Position numbers and translations under genes: made by a program
NCBI RefSeq assembly: GCF_900177535.1
Contig: NZ_FXAJ01000007.1
Location: 1-64,000 of the forward strand
Direction: 5' to 3'
DNA: 64,000 nt
From: Priestia filamentosa
GTDB lineage: Bacteria > Bacillota > Bacilli > Bacillales > Bacillaceae_H
Part shown: piece after piece, positions 1 through 10,226 of the stretch
Position numbering within the stretch: the first letter of the stretch is position 1
How the letters are laid out: each line of letters begins with the position of its first letter
Notes under the pieces: model-generated
Seen by the model: only the letters and a program-made list of their open reading frames with translations
Database searches by the model: none
What the model was told of the DNA's origin: nothing

Positions 1-243
1 ATGATGACAACGAATGGGTCTCAAAACCCTAGTAACAGTGTAAAGGTCCTTTGGGGAATATTACTTACAACTATAGCTCTTGTTCTTCTCTATTCAGGAG
101 GCCTGCAGGCTCTGCAAAATACCATGATTATTGCAGCCCTTCCCTTTTCAATCGTTATGGCCTTAATGACGTTTAGTCTACTTAAAGCTCTTAACAAAGA
201 AGCGAAAGAATATGGAATTGGAAAGTTGAAAAAACGAAAATAA
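1..243 (+). CDS. BCCT-family osmolyte transporter, C-terminal part
   Basis: This is the last 80 residues of a betaine/carnitine/choline transporter (OpuD/BetL type), a sodium-coupled membrane carrier for compatible solutes. The stretch with [11 protein letters not shown] followed by [17 protein letters not shown] is characteristic of the final two membrane segments of this family. The family is usually over 500 residues and the matching region is internal, so the ATG at base 1 is not a true start and the gene begins before the window. The charged tail after the last helix is normal. The stop is followed directly by a strong terminator, so the gene ends its transcript here. Which solute it carries cannot be told from this fragment. 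Confidence 0.85.
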   Translation: MMTTNGSQNPSNSVKVLWGILLTTIALVLLYSGGLQALQNTMIIAALPFSIVMALMTFSLLKALNKEAKEYGIGKLKKRK

Positions 244-254
244 AAATTCTTAAC

Positions 255-296
255 AAAAAAGCACATTAGCTAATTAATTAGCTAATGTGCTTTTTT
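255..296 (+). terminator. Rho-independent terminator after the BCCT gene
   Basis: A perfect 30-base palindrome at 261-290 is flanked by six A on the left and six T on the right, so it can stop transcription in both directions. It lies 12 bases after the BCCT stop codon. The remainder of the gap up to 735 is AT-rich and I see no gene or clear signal in it. Confidence 0.85.
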
Positions 297-735
297 GAAT
301 TGTAAGAGTAATCTTGAATGTGGAATCTTCTGTAAGAACATCTTTAATGGACTTTTTTATAGCTCTTTTATTCAATAACACACACTTTCCCATTTACTTG
401 TTCTTATGTTGTTAACGTTTGTTCAGATAATTATCCAATATATATAATTAGAGCCCTAAATCAACATATAGAATGCTAATAATTTAACAATTGCTTTATT
501 TTTCAATTTTATTACTATCCGTTTTTGAACCTGTCCTTTAATATCTGATCTTTTAAGGGGATAAAACTCTTCATAACTATTTCAAAAGTGATAAGCAGTA
601 GAGTAAATTTCATAATTATATTTTCTTGAGTTGGATAAACGACACGCATCACTGTTCCTAACTCTGCGATAATAAATTAAGAGTTAAAAGGGAAATTTAC
701 TTAGTATGGCTATCACTTTTTATTCTAAGAATTAC

Positions 736-2070
736 TTAATATAATGTAGTATCTTTTTGGGTTTGATTTACTGACGTATAATCTCGTTTTCCAGGTTTTA
801 CAAACATCATAGATACCATTCCGACTATCACAGCAATAGCAGCAGCAGTAAACATAGCATTATATCCGTGAGATGCAACGAGACTGCCTGTTAACGTCGG
901 TGCAATAATAGTAGCTAAATTTGCAATAAAGTGAGTTACCCCACCAAAAGTTCCTGCTTTATTTGGCTCTGTATCAAGAATAACTGTCCAATATATAGAG
1001 TTTGGTAGGTAATTAAATGCGTTACCTATACACATTAATGAAAGTACTGCTGTAGCACTTTCAACTGTTGGAATTAACATAAAACAAATAGCTGTACAAA
1101 ACAAGCAAACTACCGTAAACCAAGATCTAGCTATACGCAAATTTCCGGTTTTTTCACGTAACTTATCTGAAATTTTGCCACCTAACAGCCCCGTAATAAT
1201 GGCTCCTATCCATGGAATCATACCTATATATGAAAGAGACGCCAAGGAATAATTAAATTCATCCTGTAAATATTTTGGGGTCCAAGTAAGTAATAAGATA
1301 TTCACATATAAAAATGCAAAATACCCGATAGCATTCATTGTTAAAGTAGAGTTTTTAAAGAAATAATACCATGGTACGTTGTTTGTTATTGTTTCTTCTA
1401 ATTTTATTTCACCTTCTATTAAGTCATTTGTACTGCGAATTTTCTGAAGTTCAATTTTCGAGACCTTGGGATGATCTTCAGGTAAATTTGTAAATACTTT
1501 TCTCCATACTAATACCCAAATAAAACCTAATAATCCAAGAATAATAAATGTTACTTTCCAATTAGTGAATGTTAAAAGTCCTACTACAACGGGAGCAGTA
1601 ATTAGTGCTCCAATAGGAGTACCGACTAAACCAAGTGCTACTGAGAAACCTTTTTCCTTTGGGGATACCCAATTTGCCATTGTTCTGTTCATTGTAGATA
1701 ATGTAGGACCTTCAGCTAATCCAAATAAAACGCGAAATACCGCAAAACCTGCTAACGCCGAACCACCAAAAAATGTTGCACCTAAGTGACCAGCGAATAT
1801 CGTTCCTATTTCAAAAATAGACCATGTAGTTCCCGCCAGAATCCACATAAATTTAGGTCCTCTCTTATCTGCTAAAGCACCACCAAATAGTGCTCCAAAA
1901 ATATATCCGTATCCAAAATAACCTAGAATTGCTCCCCAACTTATGGGATCTAAATTGAATTCTTCTATAATCTCAGCTTGTGCGTATGATAGGGCACCTC
2001 TATCTATGTAATTTATAACTGTTATAATAACAATCATGAAGATAATAAAGTAACGATAATTATTTTTCAT
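736..2070 (-). CDS. MFS transporter, anion:cation symporter (ACS) type
   Basis: A 444-residue carrier with about twelve hydrophobic segments. The first helix contains NYIDRGALSYA and the loop after helix 2 has GGALADKRGPK, both typical of the ACS branch (hexuronate, galactonate, glucarate and related organic-acid carriers). A central hydrophilic loop of about 40 residues (near 195-235) separates the two six-helix halves. The start is supported by GAGAGG seven bases upstream. It is the last gene of the minus-strand block containing the hut genes, but about 120 bases of non-coding DNA and a decayed hutG separate it from glutamate dehydrogenase. A link to histidine metabolism is therefore not shown. 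The substrate is unknown. Confidence 0.8.
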   Translation of the reverse strand: MKNNYRYFIIFMIVIITVINYIDRGALSYAQAEIIEEFNLDPISWGAILGYFGYGYIFGALFGGALADKRGPKFMWILAGTTWSIFEIGTIFAGHLGATFFGGSALAGFAVFRVLFGLAEGPTLSTMNRTMANWVSPKEKGFSVALGLVGTPIGALITAPVVVGLLTFTNWKVTFIILGLLGFIWVLVWRKVFTNLPEDHPKVSKIELQKIRSTNDLIEGEIKLEETITNNVPWYYFFKNSTLTMNAIGYFAFLYVNILLLTWTPKYLQDEFNYSLASLSYIGMIPWIGAIITGLLGGKISDKLREKTGNLRIARSWFTVVCLFCTAICFMLIPTVESATAVLSLMCIGNAFNYLPNSIYWTVILDTEPNKAGTFGGVTHFIANLATIIAPTLTGSLVASHGYNAMFTAAAIAVIVGMVSMMFVKPGKRDYTSVNQTQKDTTLY

Positions 2071-2189
2071 TAATTACCTCTCTCCTCACTCTCATAATCT
2101 AATTTTCTCTGCTGAGATAGAAATTTCATAATAAATTACTAAGTGTTTTTCCCTTTCAAAAAGATAGGAAAAAATAAATGATTATCATT

Positions 2190-2550
2190 TTATGTTTTTC
2201 TTACAAAGCTAATTGAAAACTTCGAGAATATATGAATTCCTGTTTTAATAGTGATGCTAGATTTATTACGCAAAGAATCTAAACATACCATATCTATTGC
2301 CTGTACTAAAGAATATGAGCCTGTAATGTATACGCATTCAAATAATTCATCTGTTCTTATTAGTTCTGTGTTTTTTGCTGGAACTTTAGGTATATAAGCA
2401 CTATCAAGAACATCCATATCTACTGTCAGATACATAACGTCTACTTTTTTAGCTAAATCATCCAAAGCTCTTTCAACTGTAGCAGAAATTCCTTCTTTTC
2501 TTGAAATAAGGTCATATAGTTGACTTGCAATAGAGCCGCGAATTTTACAT
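2190..2550 (-). pseudogene. Decayed 3' end of a second hutG (arginase-family) gene
   Basis: The reading frame here aligns by eye with the C-terminal third of the intact HutG at 4101-5072. KKVDVMYLTVDMDVLD matches AKVDLVYVTVDMDVLD, and QAIDMVCLD and TIKTGI match QHIDFVCLD and TVKVGV. The N-terminal two thirds, including the GGDHS and DTHLD metal motifs, are absent, because glutamate dehydrogenase ends immediately upstream (stop at 2552). The conserved GVPASTPGG segment is corrupted to KVPAKNTEL, and DPSKDSP to DSLRNKSS, so the fragment is degenerating. An ATG at 2561 gives an open frame of 123 codons, but no arginase-type enzyme could be made from it. Probably a relic of a duplication or rearrangement. 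Confidence 0.7.
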
Positions 2551-2551
2551 T

Positions 2552-3850
2552 TTATACCCATCCTCGGAAATGCGAGGCTTCAGCCGATTTTCTGATTCCG
2601 GCCATATATGCGGCTAAACGCATATCAACTTCATGGGTCTGGGACATTTGATAAATAGTTTCAAAGGAATTGATCATTACTTTTCGCAATTTTTCAGCTA
2701 CTTGTTCCTCTGACCAATAATATCCTTGATTATTTTGAACCCATTCAAAGTACGAAACAGTCACACCACCTGCACTAGCTAGTATATCTGGCACAAGGAG
2801 GATACCTCTTTCATCTAAAATTTTGGTAGCTTCTAAGGTTGTAGGTCCATTTGCTGCTTCTACCACAATGGATGCATGAATGCGATCGGCATTTTCTAAC
2901 GTAATTTGATTAGAAATGGCTGCTGGAACAAGAATTTCACATTCTTGCTCAAGTAATTCTTGATTTGTCATAACATTAGTAAATAAATTGGTTACAGTCC
3001 CAAAACTATCTCGTCGATCAAGTAAATAATCAATATCAAGCCCTGTTGGATCATAAAGAGCACCATGTGCATCTGAAATCCCAATCACTTTGGCCCCTGC
3101 TTCATGCATAAATTTAGCCAGAAAGCTTCCGGCATTCCCAAAGCCCTGAATCACAATGCGTGCCCCCTGTAATTTAATACCTTTTTTCTTGACGGCTTCT
3201 TCAATGCAAATTGTTACACCGCGCGCCGTTGCCGTTTCACGACCTTGTGATCCCCCTAATACAATCGGTTTTCCTGTAATAAATCCAGGAGAGTCAAATT
3301 CACGAAGGCGGCTGTACTCATCCATCATCCACGCCATAATTTGAGAGTTCGTATAAACATCAGGGGCTGGAATATCTTTTGTCGGACCAACGATTTGGCT
3401 AATGGCCCGAACATATCCGCGACTTAATCTCTCTAATTCCCCAAGTGACATGTTCCTTGGGTCGCAAATAATTCCTCCTTTTCCTCCTCCGTAAGGAAGA
3501 TTAGCAATGCCACACTTTAAACTCATCCAAATAGACAAGGCTTTGACCTCTTCTTCATTTACTTCAGGATGAAATCGGACACCTCCCTTTGTAGGACCCA
3601 CAGCATCGTTATGTTGAGAACGATAACCGGTAAAAATTTCAATGGAACCGTTATCCATTCGAACTGGGATACGCACCATTAAGGTTCTAATTGGTTCTTT
3701 TAATAATTCATACATCTTATTGTTATAGCCTAGCTTCCGAACCGCTTCTTTTATAATAAGTTGAGTTGAATTTAATAAATTTAATGTTCCACTTTGCTTA
3801 TGGTCCAGCTCTTGAATTTGATCACTTTTAACAGGGGATTCCACTTTCAT
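2552..3850 (-). CDS. NAD-specific glutamate dehydrogenase (RocG/GudB type)
   Basis: Catabolic glutamate dehydrogenase of 432 residues, oxidising glutamate to 2-oxoglutarate and ammonia in the cytoplasm. It has the substrate-domain signature LPYGGGKGGI with the catalytic lysine and a Rossmann motif VIQGFGNAGS. Length fits Bacillus RocG and GudB (about 425), with a short N-terminal extension. An AGAGGTG site lies seven bases before the ATG. It follows hutUIG on the same strand, but a terminator at 3911-3940 separates them, so it probably has its own promoter or lives on read-through. The context makes sense: histidine breakdown by the Hut enzymes yields glutamate, which this enzyme feeds into the TCA cycle. 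RocG and GudB cannot be told apart here. Confidence 0.93.
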   Translation of the reverse strand: MKVESPVKSDQIQELDHKQSGTLNLLNSTQLIIKEAVRKLGYNNKMYELLKEPIRTLMVRIPVRMDNGSIEIFTGYRSQHNDAVGPTKGGVRFHPEVNEEEVKALSIWMSLKCGIANLPYGGGKGGIICDPRNMSLGELERLSRGYVRAISQIVGPTKDIPAPDVYTNSQIMAWMMDEYSRLREFDSPGFITGKPIVLGGSQGRETATARGVTICIEEAVKKKGIKLQGARIVIQGFGNAGSFLAKFMHEAGAKVIGISDAHGALYDPTGLDIDYLLDRRDSFGTVTNLFTNVMTNQELLEQECEILVPAAISNQITLENADRIHASIVVEAANGPTTLEATKILDERGILLVPDILASAGGVTVSYFEWVQNNQGYYWSEEQVAEKLRKVMINSFETIYQMSQTHEVDMRLAAYMAGIRKSAEASHFRGWV

Positions 3851-3910
3851 TTGTTACACCTCTTATGTTATAAGTTGTTTAAATTGATTGTTCTAAAGCA
3901 TTATTTTTAT

Positions 3911-3940
3911 AAAAAAAAGGCAATTGCTGGAACAATTGCT
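3911..3940 (-). terminator. Terminator of the hutUIG transcript
   Basis: Read on the minus strand, a stem GCAATTG/CAATTGC with a six-base loop is followed by eight T. It lies about 160 bases after the hutG stop and upstream of glutamate dehydrogenase, so the two are likely separate transcription units. Confidence 0.75.
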
Positions 3941-4100
3941 TTAATTTCTTATTATCAATCAATTTTATTTTCCAATCCATTACTTTGGATAAGGCAAGAA
4001 GAGGATGAGATATTTCTTCTTGCCTAACATATACTTTCAGATTAATCTTGATTGATATTCATCTTGGTCTTTTTTTCTCTTTACTGAATTGTCTATCGCT

Positions 4101-5072
4101 TTATCTAGAGCGTAAAATATAACCAGTTATAAACTGCAGCCATGCGTACACCCCAACCTTGACTGTTTCAGCAACTGGTGAATCTTTGCTAGGATCTAGA
4201 CAAACAAAATCAATATGCTGAACAATTGGGTGCTTACCGATTTCTAGCAATGAATCAAACAGCTCAGTTGATGTCATACCGCCGGGGGTAGATGCTGGTA
4301 CCCCTGGTGCAATGGAAATATCGAGTACATCCATGTCGACTGTAACATAAACAAGGTCAACTTTTGCTGACAATCGTTCAAGCGCTTCTTGAATGGTATT
4401 GATAAGACCCTTTCTGCGTGCTTGTTTTAATGTCACCACCTGAATCTGGTGTTTCTCGGCATAATCAATAAGTGGCTTTGCATTAAAATAACCATGCAAA
4501 CCGATATTGATGACATCCTCTCCTTTAACAATATTGCTATCAATTAATTGGCGGATTGGCGTTCCATTTGCAGGACCTAGTTCCTCCGGATCCCGCACGT
4601 CAAGATGTGTGTCAAGTTGCAAAATTCCAATCGTTTTTTGCTTACAAACTTCTTTGATTCCTCGCACAGCACAAGCCGTTGTAGAATGATCACCGCCAAT
4701 CATGCATGTGATAGTATGAGGATAGCGTGCCACAAGATGTGCTGATGTCTCTTGAATACGTTGATGTGATAAAGGGATATCTGTCGTATGCATTACAATA
4801 TCCCCTGCATCCGCTACTTGTAGCGCTGTCAAATCGATATTTTCATCCAGGTTGTAAGTGGCATAGCTTTTCCACATTCTCCGAAATTCCGTTGGATACA
4901 GGGAAGCCCCAGACACACTAATTGATGATCTCGAAATTGGCGCTCCGTAAAGAATCAGGTCAGGCAGACCTCTTAGTTCATTAAGAGGCTGAATCCACTG
5001 ATGAACATAAGCTGTTTCTTCTTTCGATGTATTCCAAGACCATTCAGGGGCTTGAAGCCATTTTTCACTCAT
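4101..5072 (-). CDS. hutG: Formimidoylglutamase
   Basis: Last step of histidine degradation: hydrolyses N-formimino-L-glutamate to glutamate and formamide. The 323-residue protein is a full-length member of the ureohydrolase (arginase/agmatinase) family. The binuclear manganese ligands are visible in GGDHSTT, LDTHLDVRD and TVDMDVLD. The stop of hutI lies one base upstream of this ATG (TAG-G-ATG), so the two are translationally coupled in a hutU-hutI-hutG operon. A truncated and degenerate relative lies at 2190-2550. Assignment to HutG rather than arginase or agmatinase rests on the neighbours and on the overall match to Bacillus HutG. Confidence 0.93.
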   Translation of the reverse strand: MSEKWLQAPEWSWNTSKEETAYVHQWIQPLNELRGLPDLILYGAPISRSSISVSGASLYPTEFRRMWKSYATYNLDENIDLTALQVADAGDIVMHTTDIPLSHQRIQETSAHLVARYPHTITCMIGGDHSTTACAVRGIKEVCKQKTIGILQLDTHLDVRDPEELGPANGTPIRQLIDSNIVKGEDVINIGLHGYFNAKPLIDYAEKHQIQVVTLKQARRKGLINTIQEALERLSAKVDLVYVTVDMDVLDISIAPGVPASTPGGMTSTELFDSLLEIGKHPIVQHIDFVCLDPSKDSPVAETVKVGVYAWLQFITGYILRSR

Positions 5073-5073
5073 C

Positions 5074-6333
5074 CTATCCCACCACCTTTACACCTTTTTT
5101 CCATACAGCCTTGACATGATTAACTCCGAATAAATATTGTAATTCTTGATAGTTTTTAACATCCCATAAGACAATATCTGCTTGCTTCCCTACTTCGATT
5201 GACCCAACTTTTTCCTGACGATTAATAGCACAAGCTGCATTATATGTTGCTGCTGTCAAGGCTTCTGCTGGAGTAAGTCTCATCGAAATACAAGCTAAAT
5301 TCATAACGAGTGGCATAGAAGTCGTCGGTGATGACCCGGGATTGCAGTCAGTGGAAATAGCTACAGGTACACCTGCATCAATCATCTTTCTTCCGGCTGC
5401 AGCTTCTTCGCGCAAATATAATGCTGTAGCTGGTAATAAGCAAGCAATGGTCCCAGCTTTCGCCATAGCATGTATTCCTTCATCTGATGCTTTTAATAAA
5501 TGCTCAGCCGAGATAGCTCCTACCTTTGCAGCCAACTCTGCTCCCCCATAAGGTTCAATTTCATCGGCATGTATTTTAGGCACTAGCCCATATTCTTTTC
5601 CGGCTTCTAGTATCCGTTTTGACTGCTCAGGGGTAAAAACACCTTTCTCACAAAAAACATCGTTAAACTCAGCCAAGTTTTCCTCAGCTACTATTGGCAG
5701 CATTTTATCAATTAAATAATCAACAAATTCATCTTCTTTTCCTTTAAATTCTGGAGGTACAGCGTGAGCTCCCATAAAAGTAGGGATAAGATCAATTGCG
5801 TGTTTTTGTTGCAATTCTTTCATTACACGCAATTGTTTAAGCTCAGTTTCCAGGTTCATGCCATAGCCGCTTTTACTTTCTACCATCGTAACTCCATGAG
5901 CAAGAAATGAATCGAGACGACTCATTGTTTGTTCGAGTAATTCTTCTTCTATTGCCTCTCGTGTCATACGGGCTGTTGCATGAATTCCTCCCCCTGCGTT
6001 CATAATGTCCATATATGTTGCACCTTCAAGGCGCATTTCAAACTCACGTTCACGACTCCCCCCGTACACAACATGTGTATGGGGATCCACAAGCCCAGGC
6101 GTGACTAAATGATTGGAAGCCTCCACAATGTCCGCTGTATGCAATTTCTCCGCATAGCGTTTTTCCAGTTCATTTGTTGTACCGACAGCCTGAATGATTC
6201 CATTCTCTATCCACAAACTACCATCTTCAATTAATCCAAGCTCTGACATAGCTTCTTGTGAGCGCGGACCTTTCCCTTCACCTGCAAGCGTAGCAAGCTG
6301 AGTCGCATGTTTAATCCAAATTGGTTTTGTCAT
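5074..6333 (-). CDS. hutI: Imidazolonepropionase
   Basis: Third step of the hut pathway: opens the ring of 4-imidazolone-5-propanoate to give formiminoglutamate. The 419-residue length matches Bacillus HutI. It is a metal-dependent amidohydrolase; the metal-binding DPHTHVVYGG lies near residue 85, and KIHADEIEPYGG, then AEHLL and ISTDCNPGSSP, follow in the expected order of the TIM barrel. The start overlaps the hutU stop by one base (TAATG), showing tight coupling in the operon. No frameshift or missing motif was seen. Confidence 0.96.
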   Translation of the reverse strand: MTKPIWIKHATQLATLAGEGKGPRSQEAMSELGLIEDGSLWIENGIIQAVGTTNELEKRYAEKLHTADIVEASNHLVTPGLVDPHTHVVYGGSREREFEMRLEGATYMDIMNAGGGIHATARMTREAIEEELLEQTMSRLDSFLAHGVTMVESKSGYGMNLETELKQLRVMKELQQKHAIDLIPTFMGAHAVPPEFKGKEDEFVDYLIDKMLPIVAEENLAEFNDVFCEKGVFTPEQSKRILEAGKEYGLVPKIHADEIEPYGGAELAAKVGAISAEHLLKASDEGIHAMAKAGTIACLLPATALYLREEAAAGRKMIDAGVPVAISTDCNPGSSPTTSMPLVMNLACISMRLTPAEALTAATYNAACAINRQEKVGSIEVGKQADIVLWDVKNYQELQYLFGVNHVKAVWKKGVKVVG

Positions 6334-8009
6334 TACTGATCAGTCCCTTTATCAAGCATTGGAATATTAATCCCTTTTTCACGAGCTGTTTTCTTTGCCA
6401 ATTCATATCCCGCATCAGCGTGACGTACTACCCCCATACCTGGATCAGTTGTCAGCACTCGCTCAATGCGTTCTTCCGCTTCCTTCGTACCATCTGCCAC
6501 AATAACTACTCCTGCGTGTAAAGAGTAGCCCATTCCGACGCCGCCTCCATGGTGTACGGAAACCCAAGTAGCACCACCCACTGCGTTTATCATCGCATTT
6601 AAAATTGGCCAGTCTGATACCACATCTGATCCGTCTTTCATGGCTTCTGTTTCACGATTTGGTGAAGCAACAGAGCCAGAATCTAAGTGGTCACGTCCAA
6701 TCACAACTGGTGCTTTTAACTCGCCACTAGCCACCATATCATTTAGGATTTTTCCAAACCGAGCACGCTCTCCATAGCCCAACCAGCAAATACGGGAAGG
6801 GAGACCTTGGAATTGAATTTTTTCCTGTGCCATACGAATCCAGTTACACAAATGTTCATTATCACTAAATTCACGTAAGATAGCCTGATCCGTTTTATAA
6901 ATATCTTCAGGATCCCCTGACAATGCTACCCAACGAAAAGGACCTTTTCCTTCACAGAATTGCGGACGTATATAGGCTGGAACGAATCCAGGAAAGTCAA
7001 AGGCATTAGCTACGCCCTCATCTTTTGCAACCTGACGAATATTGTTACCATAATCGAACGTCACCGCACCTTTTTCCATCATCTCAAGCATTGCTTTCAC
7101 ATGTGTTGCCATCGATGCTTTTGAACGTTTCACGTACTCTTCAGGGTTAGATTTTCGCAATTCTGCTGCTTCTTCAAATGACATTCCTGAAGGAATATAT
7201 CCATTCAATGGATCGTGCGCTGATGTTTGATCTGTTAATGCATCCGGGATAAAATTGCGTGCAATCATTTCCGGTAAAAGTTCAGAAGCATTGCCTAATA
7301 GACCGATTGATAAAGCTCTTCCTTCTTTTTTTGCTTCTTCAGCCAAACGGATTGCTTCATCCAGTGAATCCGTTTTTACATCTGTATAACGAGTCTCAAT
7401 TCGTCGATCAATCCTTGTCTCATCAACATCAATACCAATGCAGACGCCACCATTCATCGTGACAGCAAGAGGCTGAGCTCCACCCATACCGCCAAGACCC
7501 GCCGTTACAGTGATAGTACCTTTGAGTGTATGATTGAAATGTTGTTTCGCAAGCTCTGCAAATGTTTCATACGTTCCTTGCACAATTCCTTGAGAACCAA
7601 TATAAATCCAGCTACCTGCTGTCATTTGTCCATACATCATTAATCCTTTTTTATCAAGCTCATGAAATGTATCCCAATTTGCGTAAGCTGGTACAATATT
7701 CGAATTTGCAATCAGTACGCGTGGTGCATTCTGATGGGTTTTAAAGATAACTACTGGCTTTCCTGACTGAACAAGTAGGGTTTCATCCTCTTCTAATTTT
7801 TTCAAAGATTGAACAATTGCATCAAATGATTCCCAATTTCGGGCAGCCTTCCCGATTCCCCCGTATACAACAAGTTCCTCTGGATGCTCAGCCACATCAG
7901 GATCTAAATTATTCATTAACATCCGAAGTACAGCCTCTTGTTGCCATCCTTTTGTATGTAATTCAGTACCTTCATAACGTATCACCTTGTTTTTTGTAAA
8001 CGCATTCAT
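6333..8009 (-). CDS. hutU: Urocanate hydratase
   Basis: Second step of histidine degradation: adds water to urocanate to give imidazolonepropionate, using tightly bound NAD+. The 558-residue length is usual (about 550-560). Visible marks are the NAD-binding [11 protein letters not shown] and the active-site segment [14 protein letters not shown] with the conserved cysteine, followed by [18 protein letters not shown]. The ATG has a near-perfect AAGGAGGTAAG site. It is first of the hutU-I-G transcript. It is separated from the upstream regulator gene by a terminator at 8166-8198, so it must have its own promoter in the AT-rich 8010-8165 stretch. I could not choose between several TATAAT-like boxes there. 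Confidence 0.97.
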   Translation of the reverse strand: MNAFTKNKVIRYEGTELHTKGWQQEAVLRMLMNNLDPDVAEHPEELVVYGGIGKAARNWESFDAIVQSLKKLEEDETLLVQSGKPVVIFKTHQNAPRVLIANSNIVPAYANWDTFHELDKKGLMMYGQMTAGSWIYIGSQGIVQGTYETFAELAKQHFNHTLKGTITVTAGLGGMGGAQPLAVTMNGGVCIGIDVDETRIDRRIETRYTDVKTDSLDEAIRLAEEAKKEGRALSIGLLGNASELLPEMIARNFIPDALTDQTSAHDPLNGYIPSGMSFEEAAELRKSNPEEYVKRSKASMATHVKAMLEMMEKGAVTFDYGNNIRQVAKDEGVANAFDFPGFVPAYIRPQFCEGKGPFRWVALSGDPEDIYKTDQAILREFSDNEHLCNWIRMAQEKIQFQGLPSRICWLGYGERARFGKILNDMVASGELKAPVVIGRDHLDSGSVASPNRETEAMKDGSDVVSDWPILNAMINAVGGATWVSVHHGGGVGMGYSLHAGVVIVADGTKEAEERIERVLTTDPGMGVVRHADAGYELAKKTAREKGINIPMLDKGTDQ

Positions 8010-8165
8010 TTTTCTTACCTCCTTATTTGCTTATATTCAGTTTATAGTAAAAATTCTAATATTTTATTATAATTTGATGATTTTCTTATAAAATATTTCT
8101 AAGTAATTCTTTTTAATTCTCGTTTTTATAAATGGTTTCAAAATATATTTACTTATAAACCAATT

Positions 8166-8198
8166 AAAAACGATTCAGTATATACTGAATCGTTTTTT
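8166..8198. terminator. Bidirectional terminator between the AraC regulator and hutU
   Basis: A perfect inverted repeat (AAAAACGATTCAGTAT and its complement) with T runs on both sides. It overlaps the stop codon of the regulator gene at 8197 and should end that transcript before hutU. Confidence 0.85.
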
Positions 8199-9666
8199 AT
8201 AATCCAGATCGGTAAGCTGATGGGATACATGCCTCAATCTGTTTGAATTTAGTATTAAAATAAGTTTGGTGAGAATAACCGGTTAATCGTGCCACTTCCT
8301 CCAATGATAAATCCGTTTCTCGCAATAGCCGTTTAGCCTCTCGAATCCGTACACCATGCAACGTCTTGCGAAAAGACTGGCCGGATTCCGCTGCAAAGCG
8401 ACGACTTAGAGTACTCTTATTGATACGAAGTGCATCAGCACATGCCGCTAAATTCCACTGAGCATCCCAATAGTTAGACTCAATCAACTCTTTTGCTTTC
8501 TCAACCAGTGTTCGTGACCCTTCCTGCATTTGCTCCTGATTCTGCTGAAGCAAACGGGTTATAAACATAAGCAACCCTTGGATAATTTGATAAATGACTG
8601 GCTTATGGACAATTTGTTGAAAAACTTCATGATAGAATGTTTCCCAGTCTGCACTTTGGAGATTGTGTGACTTCATATATCGACGAATCTGCGCGAGCAC
8701 ACTCGTAAGACGAACACGCACGTTTTCTGGATCAGGATATGGCTGCTGAAAGGTTAAAAATTCACGTTCCACCCAATCCCGAATGGCTTTTATATCTCTT
8801 TTTTCAAGCATTTCAATCCACTGACGTTGTTCCAACGGAGTAAGGAAGGGGTCCATTTCCTGAGGAATCATTTGTTCATTTTCCACTAAAACGATATCAT
8901 ACCCTTCGAAAAAAACTAGCCTTGTTAACTGACGTATTTGCTGATAGGCTTTTTTTAATGAATCACCTGAGGAAGTTTCCTTAATTACAATAGTAAGGGG
9001 TTCATTCATAAGGTCTTTCCAATATGCAAGAAAGGCGTGGTATTCTTCCTTGAGCACTTCAATCCCTTGGGTTTCCCGTATGCATACAATAAAATCCGAT
9101 AGAGCAAAGATCCGATGCTTTCCGGTAAAAGAATAACGTTGCAATGCATCGTATACTAATGGAAGTGTTTCTGGATGGGGAGTTAAAAGGGCAACCATTG
9201 TTATCGGACTAACGAGTTTTCGCTCTGTCAGGAAAAGGTCAGGATAATCGATGGGAAGCGAACCGCCTTCTTCTGTTGCCCTATTCTCAAAGTAACGACG
9301 ATCATTTCGCAACTGATAGCGCAGTTGTTGAATATGTTTGATTAGATCTGACGGAGAAAACGGCCGGAATAAAACATCTTCTGCACGAAAACGGAGCGCA
9401 CGATAAGCAGTTTGGAAGATTCGCTCAGATGAAATCCCTAACCAGCGAATTCTATTTTGTTGCATCATCTTACCTAATTGTTCACTCTCATCCTTCCACC
9501 CGTCCATATCCAGAATAACAAGCTCAGGCTTCTGCTTTTTTATACCACTTCCAAATTCCTCCATTGTATTCCACGGAACCAATCGAACTCCAGTAAAATG
9601 AGACTCTACCAACCACCGAATTCCTTGAGCTTCTAACTCATCTTTTGCTATTAAATGAATTTCCAT
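8197..9666 (-). CDS. AraC-family regulator with receiver-like N-terminus, next to hutU
   Basis: A 489-residue transcription regulator. Residues 1-125 look like a response-regulator receiver domain (ELVILDMDGW would hold the phosphorylated aspartate), but the rest of the receiver pattern is weak, so phosphorylation is doubtful. The middle 250 residues match nothing I recognise. The last 100 are an AraC/XylS double helix-turn-helix: LAACADALRINKSTLSRRF is the first and LEEVARLTGYSHQTYFNTKFK the second. An upstream frame adds 22 codons, but the start is placed at MEIHLIAKDE because an AGAAGGTG site lies eight bases before it. Lying inside the hut locus, it may control hutUIG or the permease, which lack the HutP site seen before hutH. 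That is inference. Confidence 0.8.
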   Translation of the reverse strand: MEIHLIAKDELEAQGIRWLVESHFTGVRLVPWNTMEEFGSGIKKQKPELVILDMDGWKDESEQLGKMMQQNRIRWLGISSERIFQTAYRALRFRAEDVLFRPFSPSDLIKHIQQLRYQLRNDRRYFENRATEEGGSLPIDYPDLFLTERKLVSPITMVALLTPHPETLPLVYDALQRYSFTGKHRIFALSDFIVCIRETQGIEVLKEEYHAFLAYWKDLMNEPLTIVIKETSSGDSLKKAYQQIRQLTRLVFFEGYDIVLVENEQMIPQEMDPFLTPLEQRQWIEMLEKRDIKAIRDWVEREFLTFQQPYPDPENVRVRLTSVLAQIRRYMKSHNLQSADWETFYHEVFQQIVHKPVIYQIIQGLLMFITRLLQQNQEQMQEGSRTLVEKAKELIESNYWDAQWNLAACADALRINKSTLSRRFAAESGQSFRKTLHGVRIREAKRLLRETDLSLEEVARLTGYSHQTYFNTKFKQIEACIPSAYRSGL

Positions 9667-10080
9667 GCTGTTACACCTTCTTTTTTGCCCTTTTCTTTCA
9701 TCATAGCAAATATACATGTATATTGAACTCATTTTATATTTCTAGAGAATAATTAATATAGGTCCTTCCCGTTTTTATAAATAAGAAGACAGGAGATATG
9801 ATATATTTACATGAATAAACACAAGGTTTGACACTGAACCGGTCATAACTAAGCGGTGTATCTATGAAATACAAGATTATACTTTTTAATGTTGGTGACT
9901 CATTGTTTGACTTCAGTATCTAGAAAAAAAGACCTATATAAAATCTTTATAAAATTCAGGTTTTTCATAGGATTAATGGATTATGAAGTCAGCTATCAAG
10001 AAATTAGGAAGGTTTTATGAGAAAAATCAAATGGTAGAATTATTACTTTATCAAAACTAGTGATAGAGAAGTTTAAAACA

Positions 10081-10114
10081 GACTACCTTAAAAAATACAT
10101 TTTTTAAGGTAGTC
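10081..10114 (-). terminator. Hairpin downstream of the permease gene, probable terminator
   Basis: A perfect 16-base-pair stem (GACTACCTTAAAAAAT with its complement) and a two-base formal loop, followed on the minus strand by TGTTTTAA. It lies about 110 bases past the permease stop. The rest of the 9667-10226 gap holds no gene I can support. Confidence 0.6.
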
Positions 10115-10226
10115 CATTTTCTATGAAACTCCTATTCAAAGTAAAAGAGATACTCATTCTTTTTTTATTGTGATAGCGTTGATAACCAAACAGACAGATC
10201 TGTTTTGAAATATGTGTTTGTTTTGA

